A DNA stretch of 64,000 nucleotides from Nymphaea colorata (lineage: Eukaryota; Streptophyta; Magnoliopsida; Nymphaeales; Nymphaeaceae). The stretch is taken from assembly GCF_008831285.2 (NCBI RefSeq), contig NC_045142.1, forward strand, positions 10,537,952 to 10,601,951. The letters are read 5' to 3'. Below the pieces are notes generated by a model that saw nothing but the letters and a program-made list of their open reading frames with translations, did no database searches and was not told the origin of the DNA. Made by a program: the position numbers and the translations under genes. Each line of letters starts with the position of its first letter. Positions within the stretch are counted from its first letter, which is position 1. Below, one piece after another: positions 34,080 through 45,769 of the stretch.

Positions 34080-35797
34080 CTCACTCTTCGCTTCCGCTTC
34101 CTCCTTCGCACAGATCTTTCTGCCACAGAAAGACGAATTTCTCTCTCCCTTCCTCTTTCCCGGGAAAGTTAGGGTTGGTTATTTGCCTTTGGAGGATCAG
34201 AGCCACGTCTTGCGCTTCTCCTCGTGAGGCTCTTTCTTTTTCCTCTGCGGAATCGGCTTTTTTCTGCATGTTTTATTCGTCGACTCTCTTTTCTCCCCTG
34301 TTCATCAAACCTCGCGTTTCAAGGATTCTAATCGGACTTTGCTTCTTCAAGTGCTTTTCTCGATTGCGTCATGCGTAATCATCTCCGTAGCGGCATCGTG
34401 GAATAGTTAAGTAGCACTCTTGGCGGATCGTCTTCCGTTTATGTACGAGATCCCGATGCTTGATCCAATTAGCAACTGTTCTACGATTTTTTAGTTCAAA
34501 TCGGGAAATTATTATTTAGAGAAAGAGATTATTTTGGTTAAATTTGCTCAAGGTCTTGCTTTTGCTTGGATCCTAAGCAGAATTCTTAGCGGAGGGGTCT
34601 GCATTTTGTGTTTCGGGGCTAGATCCGCAGAACGGGCTCCATTCTTTTGGTGGAATGAAGTCTCCCGGAAGAATTGTTGATTCTTTGTAGTATGGAGGGT
34701 TTTCTGATAACAATCTCGGTAAAATCGGCCCTTTTAACTCCAAGATTCTGAAGGTTAAAATTCTTGATTTTTTTTCTCTCCAACTGGACGGTAGAATCTG
34801 GAACTATAATTTTTTGACACTTTTTCTTTTTGTATTTGTATTGAAAATTCGAAATCCGCACCTTGTGCTTCTTAGGAAACTAATAATCTCGAAATAAGGT
34901 ATGTCAGCAGCTTCTTGACGAAGCTTTAATTCCCCTGCACGAGAGACGGAGGGAGGCATTCCTTGCTCGAATTTGCGGCAAACGACTTTTTCCGTCTACG
35001 TTCAGAATGATTTTGCGAGGTAACTTGAGTGAGGGATAATGGTATATCGCCGTACCTTGCACAAGAGCGCTAATCTAGTATCCACCCCCACTGTGTTAAC
35101 TTTGTAGCGGTTCCCTGGGCCTATGACGCAAAGTATTTACAGGTTCGATTTCATGTCGAGATTTAAACTGTGGGAACCCTGTAATAAATACGGCGAACAC
35201 GCCCTGTCTGCAGTTGGATGCAACTGAGCAATTTGCCCGTACTGTCGTTTTCTGAATTCTATAATGGCAGGCTATAGCAACACGGAATCCCGAAAATAAA
35301 GGTTTTAATATTTGGATGGCTGGTTTTAAGAGAAGAAGGTGGGGGCGGGGGGTGGTAGACTTTTATATGCTGAAATAATCCTGGTCATTGAGAGCCAGGA
35401 AGATCTTTATCCTTTTTTTGAAGCCTTTAGTTGTGTTTCAAACGTCCAGAACCCCGCCGCGTACTTAACACCCGCAGAATTCCCGTGAAAACTTTTGTTT
35501 GGTTTCACGTGGGCGTTAAGTGTAATTTTCCCGTCATGGCCTTACTGTGGTGTGCTAGTTTTGCTGTTGCCTGATTCTTTTCTTCTTCTTCTGATGTGCA
35601 GTCGTTTGTTCTTTTATGGTCTTTCTGATTTGAGTCTTATAATATATTTTCCGTTAGTTGATGATCTTGTCTAACTTGCATCTTTACGTTAATCGCCAAC
35701 GTCAGCTTACGATTTTGTCTAATTCTCATATTTAGATTAATCGCCATCATCAGCTTCCAGCGTCTCCAGATTGACTGCATTGCTTGCTGTAGTGGCG
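34080..35797 (+). other. probable 5' UTR of the AGPase gene, with intron
   Basis: A CT-rich leader from about 34,080 runs into a region without a plausible long coding frame. A good donor (ATAAG before GTATGT, intron starting 34,899) and a strong acceptor (TTCTTCTTCTGATGTGCAG ending 35,601) would remove a 5' UTR intron of about 700 bp and join the leader to the exon with the start codon at 35,798. An alternative donor lies near 35,019 (GAG before GTAACT). This model is inference from splice signals and composition. Confidence 0.4.
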
Positions 35798-38700
35798 ATG
35801 ATGGGCGTATCTCAAATCCATCCTTCAAGGGGTCGACCATGCGATTTGTCCGTGAATCTCCAGCCGAGTCATGGGCTGAAGCACAGGGTGGCCACCGCTT
35901 TTCTGGGGGCTGGAAACTTGGCATGGGGAAAGAGTGAGGTGACAGGTTCCCAATTGAAGATGCCCTTCCAGAATAGGGGGAGAAAAAGAAGTCCCAAAAA
36001 CATGACGGTTACGTCGGTGCTTGCTGATGTTACCAAAGAGCTAATGGTAACCGACTCTCTCTATCTCTAATTTGTCCTTTATAGTTGCTCACAAGGTGTT
36101 CTACTGTTGGTTGTTTTTAGCTACAAGTTTTTTGTCATTAAAATTAATGTAGTACGGAGATTTTCATAAACTTCGAGGTCCACATTTTATTGGCAGATTT
36201 CTTGTCTTTCCCCAATCTCCCTTATTTCTGTAGCTATTAGCGGAAACCGTTACAGGCGACCTTCTCTCTTAAGCTTCCGTACCTAGTGCTGGTTTCTATA
36301 TATCTCAATTATGCTCGCTTTCCTAAAGGAGCGAAGGTCAGGATCCAGCAGAACTATGTTCGGACACGCTGTTCAGGCTTCAGGCCAAATGTTGTTAAGC
36401 CTTGTTCTCATGAATAGCCGAAGATGTATTTGGCCTGGTTAGTAAGCTTTCACAGTTTTGTTTAGAAGAATTATGAAATAACCGAGGCCCAAAAGTGGGG
36501 AAGGTGATGACAGAGTACCCGGCGAGTGATATTCAAGTCGGTTCTTCTTCAGGTGCTGGATCTAATCTAATTGCTCCGCGAAATCTATACATGTCAGCGC
36601 TTATTACCTTCCTAATCTAATACTTCGTTTCTGTCAAAACTAGGCTATCCAACGATTCCCTAGCTGTAGCCTGACTTTCTTCTACTGTGGAAACGGGAGA
36701 AAGAAGCTTCTCTGTGAGGAATACTCCCCTCTTCTTTAGAAGTTCGGACAGGTGGAGAAAATAGTGGATAATGTTTTCCATTGTCCGTTCTACTGTAAGG
36801 TCTTTATTGGCCATTCTCGATTCCAACAAGTGAACGTTGTAGTGATGGAGTTTGAACAGTTATAAAACCTATCTGCAGTCATTCGCACTATTCACTTTGC
36901 TCGATAGGGTATCTGCACAATACCCCTTCTTACTGTCCAGTTTGACTGTGATTCTCAGCAGGCATACAAGAAGACAATGGAGTCGCCACATGCCCTAAAA
37001 GGACAAAAGAAAAACTGAAAATTGTGACTAATGTAGTTGTCTTATAGTTAGTGGTTGCGACGGGATATTATTCAGTATTGATTTGGTGTTTCTGCAAAAT
37101 TCTGATGGTCAATTCGTGGAGATAAGTATTTTTTGTCATAGTATTTTTTTTGTTATGATTTATGAAACAACGTTCAAAAAACAGATAAGTATTTTTTGTC
37201 ATAGTATTTTTTTTGTTATGATTTATGAATAAGTATTTTTTGTCATGACTTAGCAACAATGTATATTATTCTGTATTTAATTGGTGTTTCAGCAAAGTTC
37301 TGATGGCAAATTCATGGACAGAGAACCTTACATGGTATTTTTTTTGTTATGATTTATGAAACAACGATAAAAAAACAGGAGTATTTTTTGTCATGACTTA
37401 GCAACAACGTTGAAAGAACATGTGAGTTCAGTAAGGGCAAAGCCCATACTAGAAAATATTGTGATAACATTGCTGATGGCAGCTATGACAAGTAAATGTA
37501 AAACATTGCAGTAATAGTTTCTTTCAAGAACGTATCATAGTAATGATATCTTTCTGGAAGGCTTCTGGAAAAGGTTTCAAAATTTTTGCTTCAATAAGAA
37601 ACTCTCAGGAACTCAGAAAGCCAAAAAAATATAAAGAATAATAAAGAATTTGAAACTATGAACTTTTTCCACTAACATATACAAGGAAAATAATTAAAAG
37701 AACATGAAATTTTGAGTTTTCAGTTAATTTTCTTACCAAAAAATTACAAACATTCAGAATAATTTTTTAAAATTCTAAGAGAAACAAAAATAAAAAAGAA
37801 AAAGAAAATATACACTTAAACTACATGTAGAGGAGGGCTTATATGGATAGGAAACTGTGGATCATAATCCATCAAAAGCCGGTCTCCTTAGTAGGTAGCT
37901 GAACCAAATGCTGTGTGGGTCATAATCCATCAAAAGCTGATTAGTCTTCTTAATGGATAGCTGAATCAAATGATCTGCATGCAACTGTTGCTCTCTTCAA
38001 ATTCTTTTAGATACTCATAGCAAGAAATAGCTTATGATAGCTTTCACATTATAAAATGCTTGGCTTATACTTGAAATCAGAACATTCATGCCTTTAAGAA
38101 AGGTGACAGTTGATTTGTCTCAGATATCTACCTGCTACAAAAGGAACTGGGGTCTCATATGGAAAGCTTGTCTTGAGGGGGTCTACCTACTACAAAATAG
38201 ACAGCAGAAATTTATAGTCAGCATTATCTTCATGGATCACTTGATCTTGTCTTGATATGGTGATGTCAAAATAAAAAGCCAGATCCTCTAGAAAAAGAAA
38301 GAAATCTTTCTGCTGTGGGGTTTAGTTTACGTCCAATTAAGATAAGGAAACTGATTTGGCCCGTATGAGAGAAGATCCTATTGGAGTTGGGATCTAATGA
38401 TTACTGTCCTTTGGTCTACAGAATTATGAAAATGTCCTGGGTCACAATCAAGCTTACCTGTCGGCTGTCATTGATAAACAAATAGAGAACTGATTTGGCC
38501 TGTAGGAGAGAAGATCCTGTTGGAGTTGGGAACTAATTGTTACTGTCCATTCTCATGGTCTACAGAATTATGAAAATGTATGAAAATGTCCTGGGTGACA
38601 ATCAAGCTTACCTGTTGTTGATAAACAAAATATGGGAGCCAGTAAAATATCTTGCCATCAAGAAGTCCAACGATGTGCAGGTCTGTTTCTTCAGCTCCAT

Positions 38701-41700
38701 GTACGTCAGCAGACGAGGTTGTTTACTCTGGTGCAGGTTAATTAGAAAAGCAATTTAACCATGATACTCGACTAAGATGAAATATAAAGCTCACTATTAA
38801 AAATTATACATGTTTACTGAGTTTGAATTCCATTGAAGTAAGATGCTGGATTAACTATTCTTCTTGACATTTTCCTTGCACGGTCTATTTGAAGTAACAT
38901 TTCTCATTGGTTAGAGTAGCAGTTATAAGCTTGCAAAAATCTATGCCTTATGGCTTTGTGATGGCATTCTTAGCTTTTGTTTCAGATTTTTCCTTGAAAC
39001 TGGTCTTTGCATAACGCAGCAAGAAAACATTAAATTAAGAATGTGTATCCACAGTAAATGAAATTTATCTCAACCTGATCACTAAGATACCAGGATGCTC
39101 ATTGTTGCAGTTACAGTGAAAGAGAAAAAAGATTGTCTTGTCCCTGATTTGTAGAGGCTTGTAAAAAGGTGTTATAGTTCATCCAGCATCCAGCAAGCTA
39201 TATGCTTTGATTTTTCTATTTCTCTAAACTACTTGGGATATGATTCTGCAACCTGGCCATGTATTGCGTACTTTAAGGTCAATTTGGGTACATATCATAG
39301 AAGTAGCTTTTCACAAAACATAATTATGTAGGAAACTTTGTATTGTAACAGAGGTGTTGAGAAAGCAAAAACAAGTTTTTTTTTTTTTGCTCGATCTGAA
39401 AGCCTCATTTTTTGATTTATGTGCTTCACTTTTGTTTGGATGATGATAACTAGGCTCTTTGGTAATTTAATCAACTTGATGAATGAGACAGAACATGTTA
39501 AAAATTTGGTTTGTTTTCAATTCCGAAAAACTGAATTTTCGTTCTGCAGAAGATCGGGTTGAACAGGTTTTTTGTCTTTGCTTGCACTTTGGTTTTCTCC
39601 AAACCAGATTCCACACTTAGTGTTTTTGTTTGATTGACAATAACTAGGTCCTTTGGGAATTAAATAAACTTGATGAATGAGATGAACAATTTTAAAACTG
39701 TTTATTTTCAGTTCTCAAAAACTAAACTTTCATTACACAGAACCTGGGGTTGGATAGATTCTTTGTTTCTACTTGAAATTTGGTTTCCTCCAAACCAGGT
39801 TTCTGAGAAACTCAGTCTGAGGCATCTCCGAAACATACCCCAAACCAGGTTACCTTTTGTAACTCGGTTTTTCACCCAAACTCAGTTTATAAGTGATTAT
39901 GTGGATCAGGGCCCATTTGGATGGCACATGATACACCCTGATTCAGATGACAATCTTTCAACTTGGTTTTGACTGTAGAAAATCAGAAACTTAGTTGGGG
40001 GATGAAAAAGCTGCTTTCACCCATTTTTTTGAGAACTGAGTTTAAAGCTTTAAAGCCACTTTTGTTAATATTTTAGTGTTGCCAAAACTTGATCTCATTT
40101 CATCTAAACAGGCACAAAACCCAGCTTTAGTTTTAAATCTGGATTTTGCCATCAAAACTGGGTTTTTAAGCAGGTTTTGGTATCCAAACAGAGCCGAATT
40201 GCTTTCTAATGAGGATGATAGGCTAAAGAAAAGATGAAAAATAAGCTTAAAAGCGAGACACGTAATTAAATTAAACAACAGGTAACAGTCCATGACTGTA
40301 ATCAAGAGAGGAATAGGACATATATCTTTATCAAACTATCCAGTCCAAAATTTGCTGGATAACAAAATATCACTCAAATGCCAGAAGCGAATGAATAGCA
40401 ACTTTTCTGATAAATAATTAACTCAATCACAAGAAATTCGAAAAAATTAAATGTTCTATGTCATTTACTTGTTTCATTCTTCTTCATAAATTTTATCTAC
40501 CTGCATTTGGTAGAAACCTTAAGTTATTTTAGGATTGAATGCATGAATTTTCTTCCCTTTATCTTTTGCCTGTTAGCACTTTTCTTCTTGTCTTTCCTGT
40601 TGAACAAGTTATTCTTTGTTTTTGTGCACGTGACTGAAGAACTTCCAAGCACCAATATTTGGAAAGCAACAGGCAGACCCGAAGACAGTTGCTTCGGTAA
40701 TACTAGGTGGAGGAGCTGGAACTCGTCTTTTTCCTCTAACTCGTCGAAGAGCAAAACCTGCTGTAAGGAAGTACCCTGTGCCCATCTTGTAATTGTCTGG
40801 TTGTCTCGGTATTCTTTGGTTCGTTTTTAAATTTCATACACTGAGGCAACAGTTGGTTATGCAGGCAAAGTTTTAAATGATTCTGTCTCAGGTGGCTGAA
40901 ATGTTTGGTTCTTGAAATTGTACCTCTTAGTTGTTTTTCTCTGTCATATGAGTGCTGTAGATAGGCTAGTGCAGCTGAGTTGGGTGCACACCACGTGCTC
41001 TGTTCCCACAGACCTTTCACCCCTTGGAAAAAAGTGGTCAGCACAAGGCAATTTTCCTATATAGGAGCGCCTCCATCCACACCCTGAACCCGCCACCTGC
41101 ACTTGTGTGACATATCTTTTTTTCTGCAATACCATCTCGTAACAAAAAAAGAGATTGCTAAGATGGTACTGTCACAAAATCCTACAAGATGAAAACTTTG
41201 CTTGTTCTTGAAGCATAAATCCGCAAAAATTGTATGATAGTTGAGATCTAACCATGGGTTCCCCCTGATATGGACATTTTCTGTATTGTTCTTAGGTGCC
41301 AATTGGTGGGTGCTACAGGCTTATTGATGTTCCAATGAGTAATTGTATTAACAGTGGAATTAATAAAATCTATATATTGACCCAATTCAATTCCCAATCA
41401 CTGAATCGGCATCTTGCTCGTATATACAACTTTGGGAATGGCGTAAACTTTGGTGATGGATTTGTTGAGGTACGCCTTATTCAGACAATGTTAGTTGTAA
41501 AGTGGCATGACCCATGCTACTTTAAGATATTTCACCAGTTTGAGAGAATTTAATTTTCTAATTTTATTGGTTTATTCTACGTTGTTTTTCCTTTATATGA
41601 TTAAGGTCCTAGCAGCTACTCAGACACCAGGTGAATCGGGTAAAAGGTGGTTTCAAGGAACTGCAGATGCCGTAAGGCAATTCGTTTGGCTCTTTGAGGT

Positions 41701-44700
41701 GTGTACTGTATATAGTCTATACATACTACATAGTATCTACTACAAGCATGTGCTCATAGTATCTACTACAAGCATGTGCATGTCCATGCCCTTAAAGGCA
41801 TACTTGGCATGTATTAATATTTAGATCTCTGAACATGGTACCTTTTAATGCTTTGGAGGTCATTGCAGGACGTTAAGAATCGACACATAGAGAACATTTT
41901 GATACTTTGCGGCGATCATCTTTATCGGATGGATTACATGGAGTTTGTGCAGGTTGTGTGGATGCTCATCAATACCCATATGTGAATCCTGTTTGATTTA
42001 TTCTGTTATTTTTTTTTGTACTTTGGGTTGACATTAATTCTTCTTGACATGACTTTCTTTGCAGAATCACATTGACAGTGGTGCTGATATATCAGTTTCT
42101 TGTGTTCCCATGGATGAGACGTAAGCAATCAAGATGCTAGCATGTGACTGAATCCCATCATGTTTATCTATTTAACATTCCACTTTTCCTGCAGTCGTGC
42201 TTCAGATTTTGGATTGATGAAAATTAATGAGACAGGACAAATTCAGAAATTTTGTGAAAAACCAAAAGGGGACGATTTGACGGCCATGGTATTCAATATG
42301 CTTAATATATCCTTTCTTTTTAGCTATCTTAAATCCATACTGCTTATAGATTGGGATTTCAATATTTCATTTTCACAAGGATCTTTCTTGATGCAGCAAG
42401 TGGACACAACTGTTCTTGGGTTGTCTCCTGAGGATGCAAAGCAATCTCCTTATATTGCATCTATGGGTATATATTTGTTTAAAACAGATGTTCTGCTAAA
42501 GTTGCTGAGGTGAATCTCTTGTTAATATTTCTATTTATATGTATGAAAAGGATTTATCATTTAAGTATTCTTGCCTGATTCTGCTAGAGATGCCAAGTAC
42601 AATTGATGCATATCAAATAAGAAGGATGAGCACAACTAATGCAGCTAAGCATGCACCAGAAAGTTAAATTTTGAATGATCTTAGTGACCTTAACACACAT
42701 GCATGATCGTGCAGCTGAAATGGTGGAAAGTTAAAAGTGTTGTTGTGAAGGAACACCAATATCGTTCTTTTCTAAGTGAAGTCATATTCTTGTTACAGAA
42801 TGATTATTATGTCCCTGGAGCTCTTAATTGGTGCCATGAGGGTACAAAATGTGCAAAAGATGATGAAAAATTGTCGGTGAGCATTGGGCACAAGCGGTAG
42901 TTCTTCCAAGATATTCTGAGTGAAGAGAAATATTTGATGTCAGTATTAAGGAATGTGCCCTAGTTTCAGATGTTGCTAGCTGCTTGTTGAGGGGCTTACA
43001 TGAGTACATTTTTCTAGTGGACCCTCTTCTTCTTCAACTGCTTGGATTGGATTGTTATAAACAACTCATGTCTGAATTCTTCAAGACAACTTTAACAAGC
43101 AAGACCTGATCTTGCATACATGACTGAAGTTACAGGAATATTACCACTTTTAAATGAGGTTCATGGATTGTCCCCGTGACAAACACAAGGATTTTTTGGA
43201 GCGAGGGACAATGTAGTTGAGAAAGAGAGAGAGAGAGAGAGAGAGGGAGGGAGAGTGCTGAACCAGTAAATATGAGCTTGCTACCTGTGTCTTTGTCGTA
43301 GTTCTTAATTTGGTTATCCATACAAAGACACATGATTTCAATGATCAATCATGAATATGCTTGTAAAGATTATTAGATTAAAATTAATCATGGAGCTGTT
43401 AAAATGGACATGGGACCCTACTGAGATGGTTACGTCTTCTCCTGTGATTGAGCCATATGAGTGTGCACGATTGGTATGACCAAGTTGTTGTAAAGGAAGC
43501 TTTTTGTATGACCTGCTGACTCCAAAATCTTATCATATGTTGTTTTGGATCCTGAGAATTTCCTGTTCCTATCTAAATGAACTGCCTTTTGAAGTGATAT
43601 GTTTTATATTTATCATAATAAACATGGCCGTTGTCTTTGTATCCATTTGATGCAACACTAGCAGCGATTCTATGGTAAGATAACATGTATTTTTTTCTCC
43701 AGGTGGCGATATCCAACTGCAAATGACTTCGGATCTGAAATCATTCCTATGGCTACTAAAGAATACCATGTGCAGGTAACTGATTCTGCAAACTCTTTTG
43801 TGCTGCTTGCTTTTTGCAATGGCTGAGTATTTTCATATTCACAAAAAAGGTAGCTTTTGGTTATAGGGATAGTTTTTTCCTCTCTTCTGCAGGCATACTT
43901 GTTTAATGATTACTGGGAAGATATTGGGACCATACGATCTTTCTTTGATGCAAATTTGGCATTGACAGATCAGGTTCTTCATCCTATGTCTGTTTATCAT
44001 TTTTCTTTTTTTCTTTTTCTTTTAATGTATGAGTTGACAGTTTTTCTTCTTCTGATCAGCCTCCTAAATTTCACTTCTATGATCCTCTTAAGCCGATCTT
44101 CACTTCCCCTCGATACCTACCACCAACCAAAATAGAGAAGTGCAGGGTATGGCTGATTGTTGTATTTTTGGAAATTTTGGTTTAAGTATATCTGTGTTTA
44201 TGTGATTAATTAAAAGCATCTGCAGGTTCTGAACTCCATCATTTCACATGGATGCTTCTTAAGGGAATGCAGTGTTGAACATTCAGTTGTTGGTGTGCGT
44301 TCAAGACTGGAATATGGAGTTGAGCTGAAAGTGAGCTTGCCAATATCAGTGCTATTTTTTTTTTTGCATTTTTTTTTCATTTATGTGTGTCGTGCCTGAA
44401 TTTGAATGTGCAAGATTATCTGATATGCGTAGTGAATGACAGAAGCACGTTGAATCACCTTCAATGGAATATATTTTGCTGCCTTCATATTTAATCTTGG
44501 CTGTCGAGAATTTTTATGTAACTTCATTCAATTGTCCTACCCAGTCCTGTGGTCTTGAGCAGCTTGTTGTCCTAGCCAGTCCTGTGGTCTTGAGCAGCTT
44601 GTTTTTTTAGACTGTTCAGAAATACTAAGTTGATCGCCCCTTCTTTTCCTTTATTCTGCTATACCCAGTCTGGGAGTTATTCTTTTGTTTCCAGAATTAG

Positions 44701-45074
44701 CTCTTGATTTTCAAATTTGACATAATTTCTAATGGTAATTCATACTTAGGCTGTACTTTTTCCTAGCCATATGTCTGTCTGTTATTTATTCTAATGGTAT
44801 TTTAAATGTACTTCAGGATACAATGATGATGGGTGCAGATTATTATGACACTGAAGCTGAAAGAGCATCTGCTCTAGCTGAGGGCACTGTTCCTCTTGGT
44901 GTAGGAGAGAACACCAAAATCAGGTTCTGTGGTCAATATTTAGTTAGTGAACTTGGCATGTGGTCTGTTATTTGGCATCTTATAACTTATTTCTTTCTTT
45001 TGTTCGTTTCAGAAACTGTATCATTGATAAGAATGCAAGAATTGGAAAGAATGTCGTCATTGCCAATACTGATG

Positions 45075-45106
<32 letters not shown>

Positions 45107-45639
45107 AACTGTAGCCTGTGTCATAAAGCAGATTCAACATGGTTAAATTTGATTTCAGTTAGTGTTGGAAAAAGATATACATTTTCGTCCAGCATCATGC
45201 CACAAAGAAAATCATATAGTGTGTTCATGTCTATATGCAGTTCACAATAGAAACTTCAACAATTGAAAGATAAACCCATCAATGTTCTTGTTTGCTTGAT
45301 CCGATTTTAGCATTCAAGACCTGTTTTACTCTGTCTAAAATTTGGTTGCTTTTTCCAATTGAAGTCTGCTTCAATAATTGAAATATTTGATCCATAATAT
45401 AATGAAAAGTTGTCATGCATAATTGCATGTGCCCATGCCCCATGGGCGGCGCAATATGGTATATTGCAGCGTTTAGATGATGCTACAACATAAAGTTTAA
45501 TTCTGATATTATTTGAATTTCGTTTACGACAATGCAGAATGTTCAGGAGGCAGATAGGCCAGCAGAAGGTTTCTACATACGCTCAGGGATCACTGTGGTG
45601 CTGAAGAACTCTACCATCGCCAATGGAACCGTCATCTAG
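35798..45639 (+). CDS. APL: ADP-glucose pyrophosphorylase large subunit, plastidial
   Basis: The enzyme makes ADP-glucose from glucose-1-phosphate and ATP, the committed step of starch synthesis in plastids, as a heterotetramer with small subunits. Exons: 35798-36046, 40640-40762, 41296-41469, 41606-41698, 41869-41952, 42065-42120, 42195-42288, 42397-42509, 43703-43775, 43893-43973, 44060-44146, 44226-44330, 44817-44923, 45013-45073, 45538-45639. All junctions are GT..AG and in phase, giving 533 aa, within the family range. Residues 1 to about 90 form a transit-peptide-like N-terminus. The nucleotide-binding loop [12 protein letters not shown] is at 105-116, GDHLYRMDY (catalytic-type Asp229) at 228-236, the sugar-phosphate motif EKPKGDD at 281-287, then the C-terminal beta-helix domain ending SGITVV..GTVI. 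Arg112 and Lys122 are the residues found in catalytic subunits. The sequence looks closest to the APL1/APL2 type. The start chosen is the first ATG in the open frame of exon 1. Confidence 0.96.
37121..37246. repeat. 63-bp tandem duplication in intron 1
   Basis: Two copies of a unit starting GATAAGTATTTTTTGTCATAG (37,121 and 37,184), plus a third partial copy near 37,228. A broader diverged repeat follows: TTGGTGTTTC.GCAAA.TTCTGATGG at about 37,083 and 37,281. Confidence 0.85.
38342..38630. repeat. 139-bp tandem duplication in intron 1
   Basis: Copy 1 (from about 38,342) and copy 2 (from about 38,481) share ACTGATTTGGCC, GAGAAGATCCT, TGGAGTTGGGA and ATGAAAATGTCCTGGGT..ACAATCAAGCTTACCTGT. A small extra duplication (ATGAAAATGT) lies in copy 2. 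Confidence 0.85.
39430..39815. repeat. 194-bp diverged tandem duplication in intron 1
   Basis: Two copies offset by 194 bp. Shared blocks are TAACTAGG.C.TTTGG, AACTTGATGAATGAGA, TTTTCA.TTC..AAAACT and TTTGGTTT.CTCCAAACCAG. It is more diverged than the other intron duplications. Confidence 0.75.
43219..43255. repeat. (GA)n microsatellite in intron 8
   Basis: About 37 bp of GA with GGGAGG interruptions, in the 1.2-kb intron between exons 8 and 9. Confidence 0.9.
44532..44601. repeat. 35-bp tandem duplication in intron 12
   Basis: Two adjacent copies of TTGTCCTA.CCAGTCCTGTG and the following bases (44,532 and 44,567), differing by one base. Confidence 0.9.
45077..45107. repeat. (CT)n microsatellite at the intron 14 donor
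   Basis: About 28 bp of CT begins directly behind the donor site of exon 14 (GAT before GTAATCT). Confidence 0.9.
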
Positions 45640-45663
45640 ATGTGGCCAAAAATGGGGAACGTG

Positions 45664-45665
<2 letters not shown>

Positions 45666-45709
<44 letters not shown>
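45666..45709. repeat. (CT)n microsatellite in the AGPase 3' UTR
   Basis: About 42 bp of pure CT starts 27 bp after the stop codon and before the polyadenylation signal, so it is probably transcribed. Confidence 0.9.
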
Positions 45710-45712
<3 letters not shown>

Positions 45713-45763
45713 GCATTGAGATATTATATATCGAAGGATAATATTGTATGTACAGAAATTGCA

Positions 45764-45769
45764 AATAAA
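45764..45769 (+). terminator. AGPase polyadenylation signal
   Basis: A canonical AATAAA lies 125 bp after the stop codon, in an AT-rich 3' UTR. Confidence 0.65.

Larger units (their letters stand above)
36047..40639 (+). other. intron 1 of the AGPase gene, 4.6 kb
   Basis: It runs from ATG before GTAACC to TGACTGAAG before AACTTCC, in phase 0. It contains no recognised exon or transposon coding region but several local tandem duplications, listed separately. Near 37,840-37,990 a phrase (CATAATCCATCAAAAGC ... TAGCTGAA) also occurs twice. A decoy ORF at 38,537-38,758 falls inside a duplication. Confidence 0.8.

Noticed and set aside
35771-36070. AGPase start at 35,771
   Set aside because: That codon is TTG; the first ATG in frame is at 35,798. 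The frame beyond 36,046 is intron.
42160-42513. 117-codon plus-strand ORF
   Set aside because: It is AGPase exons 7 and 8 read through the intron between them; the spliced model explains it fully.
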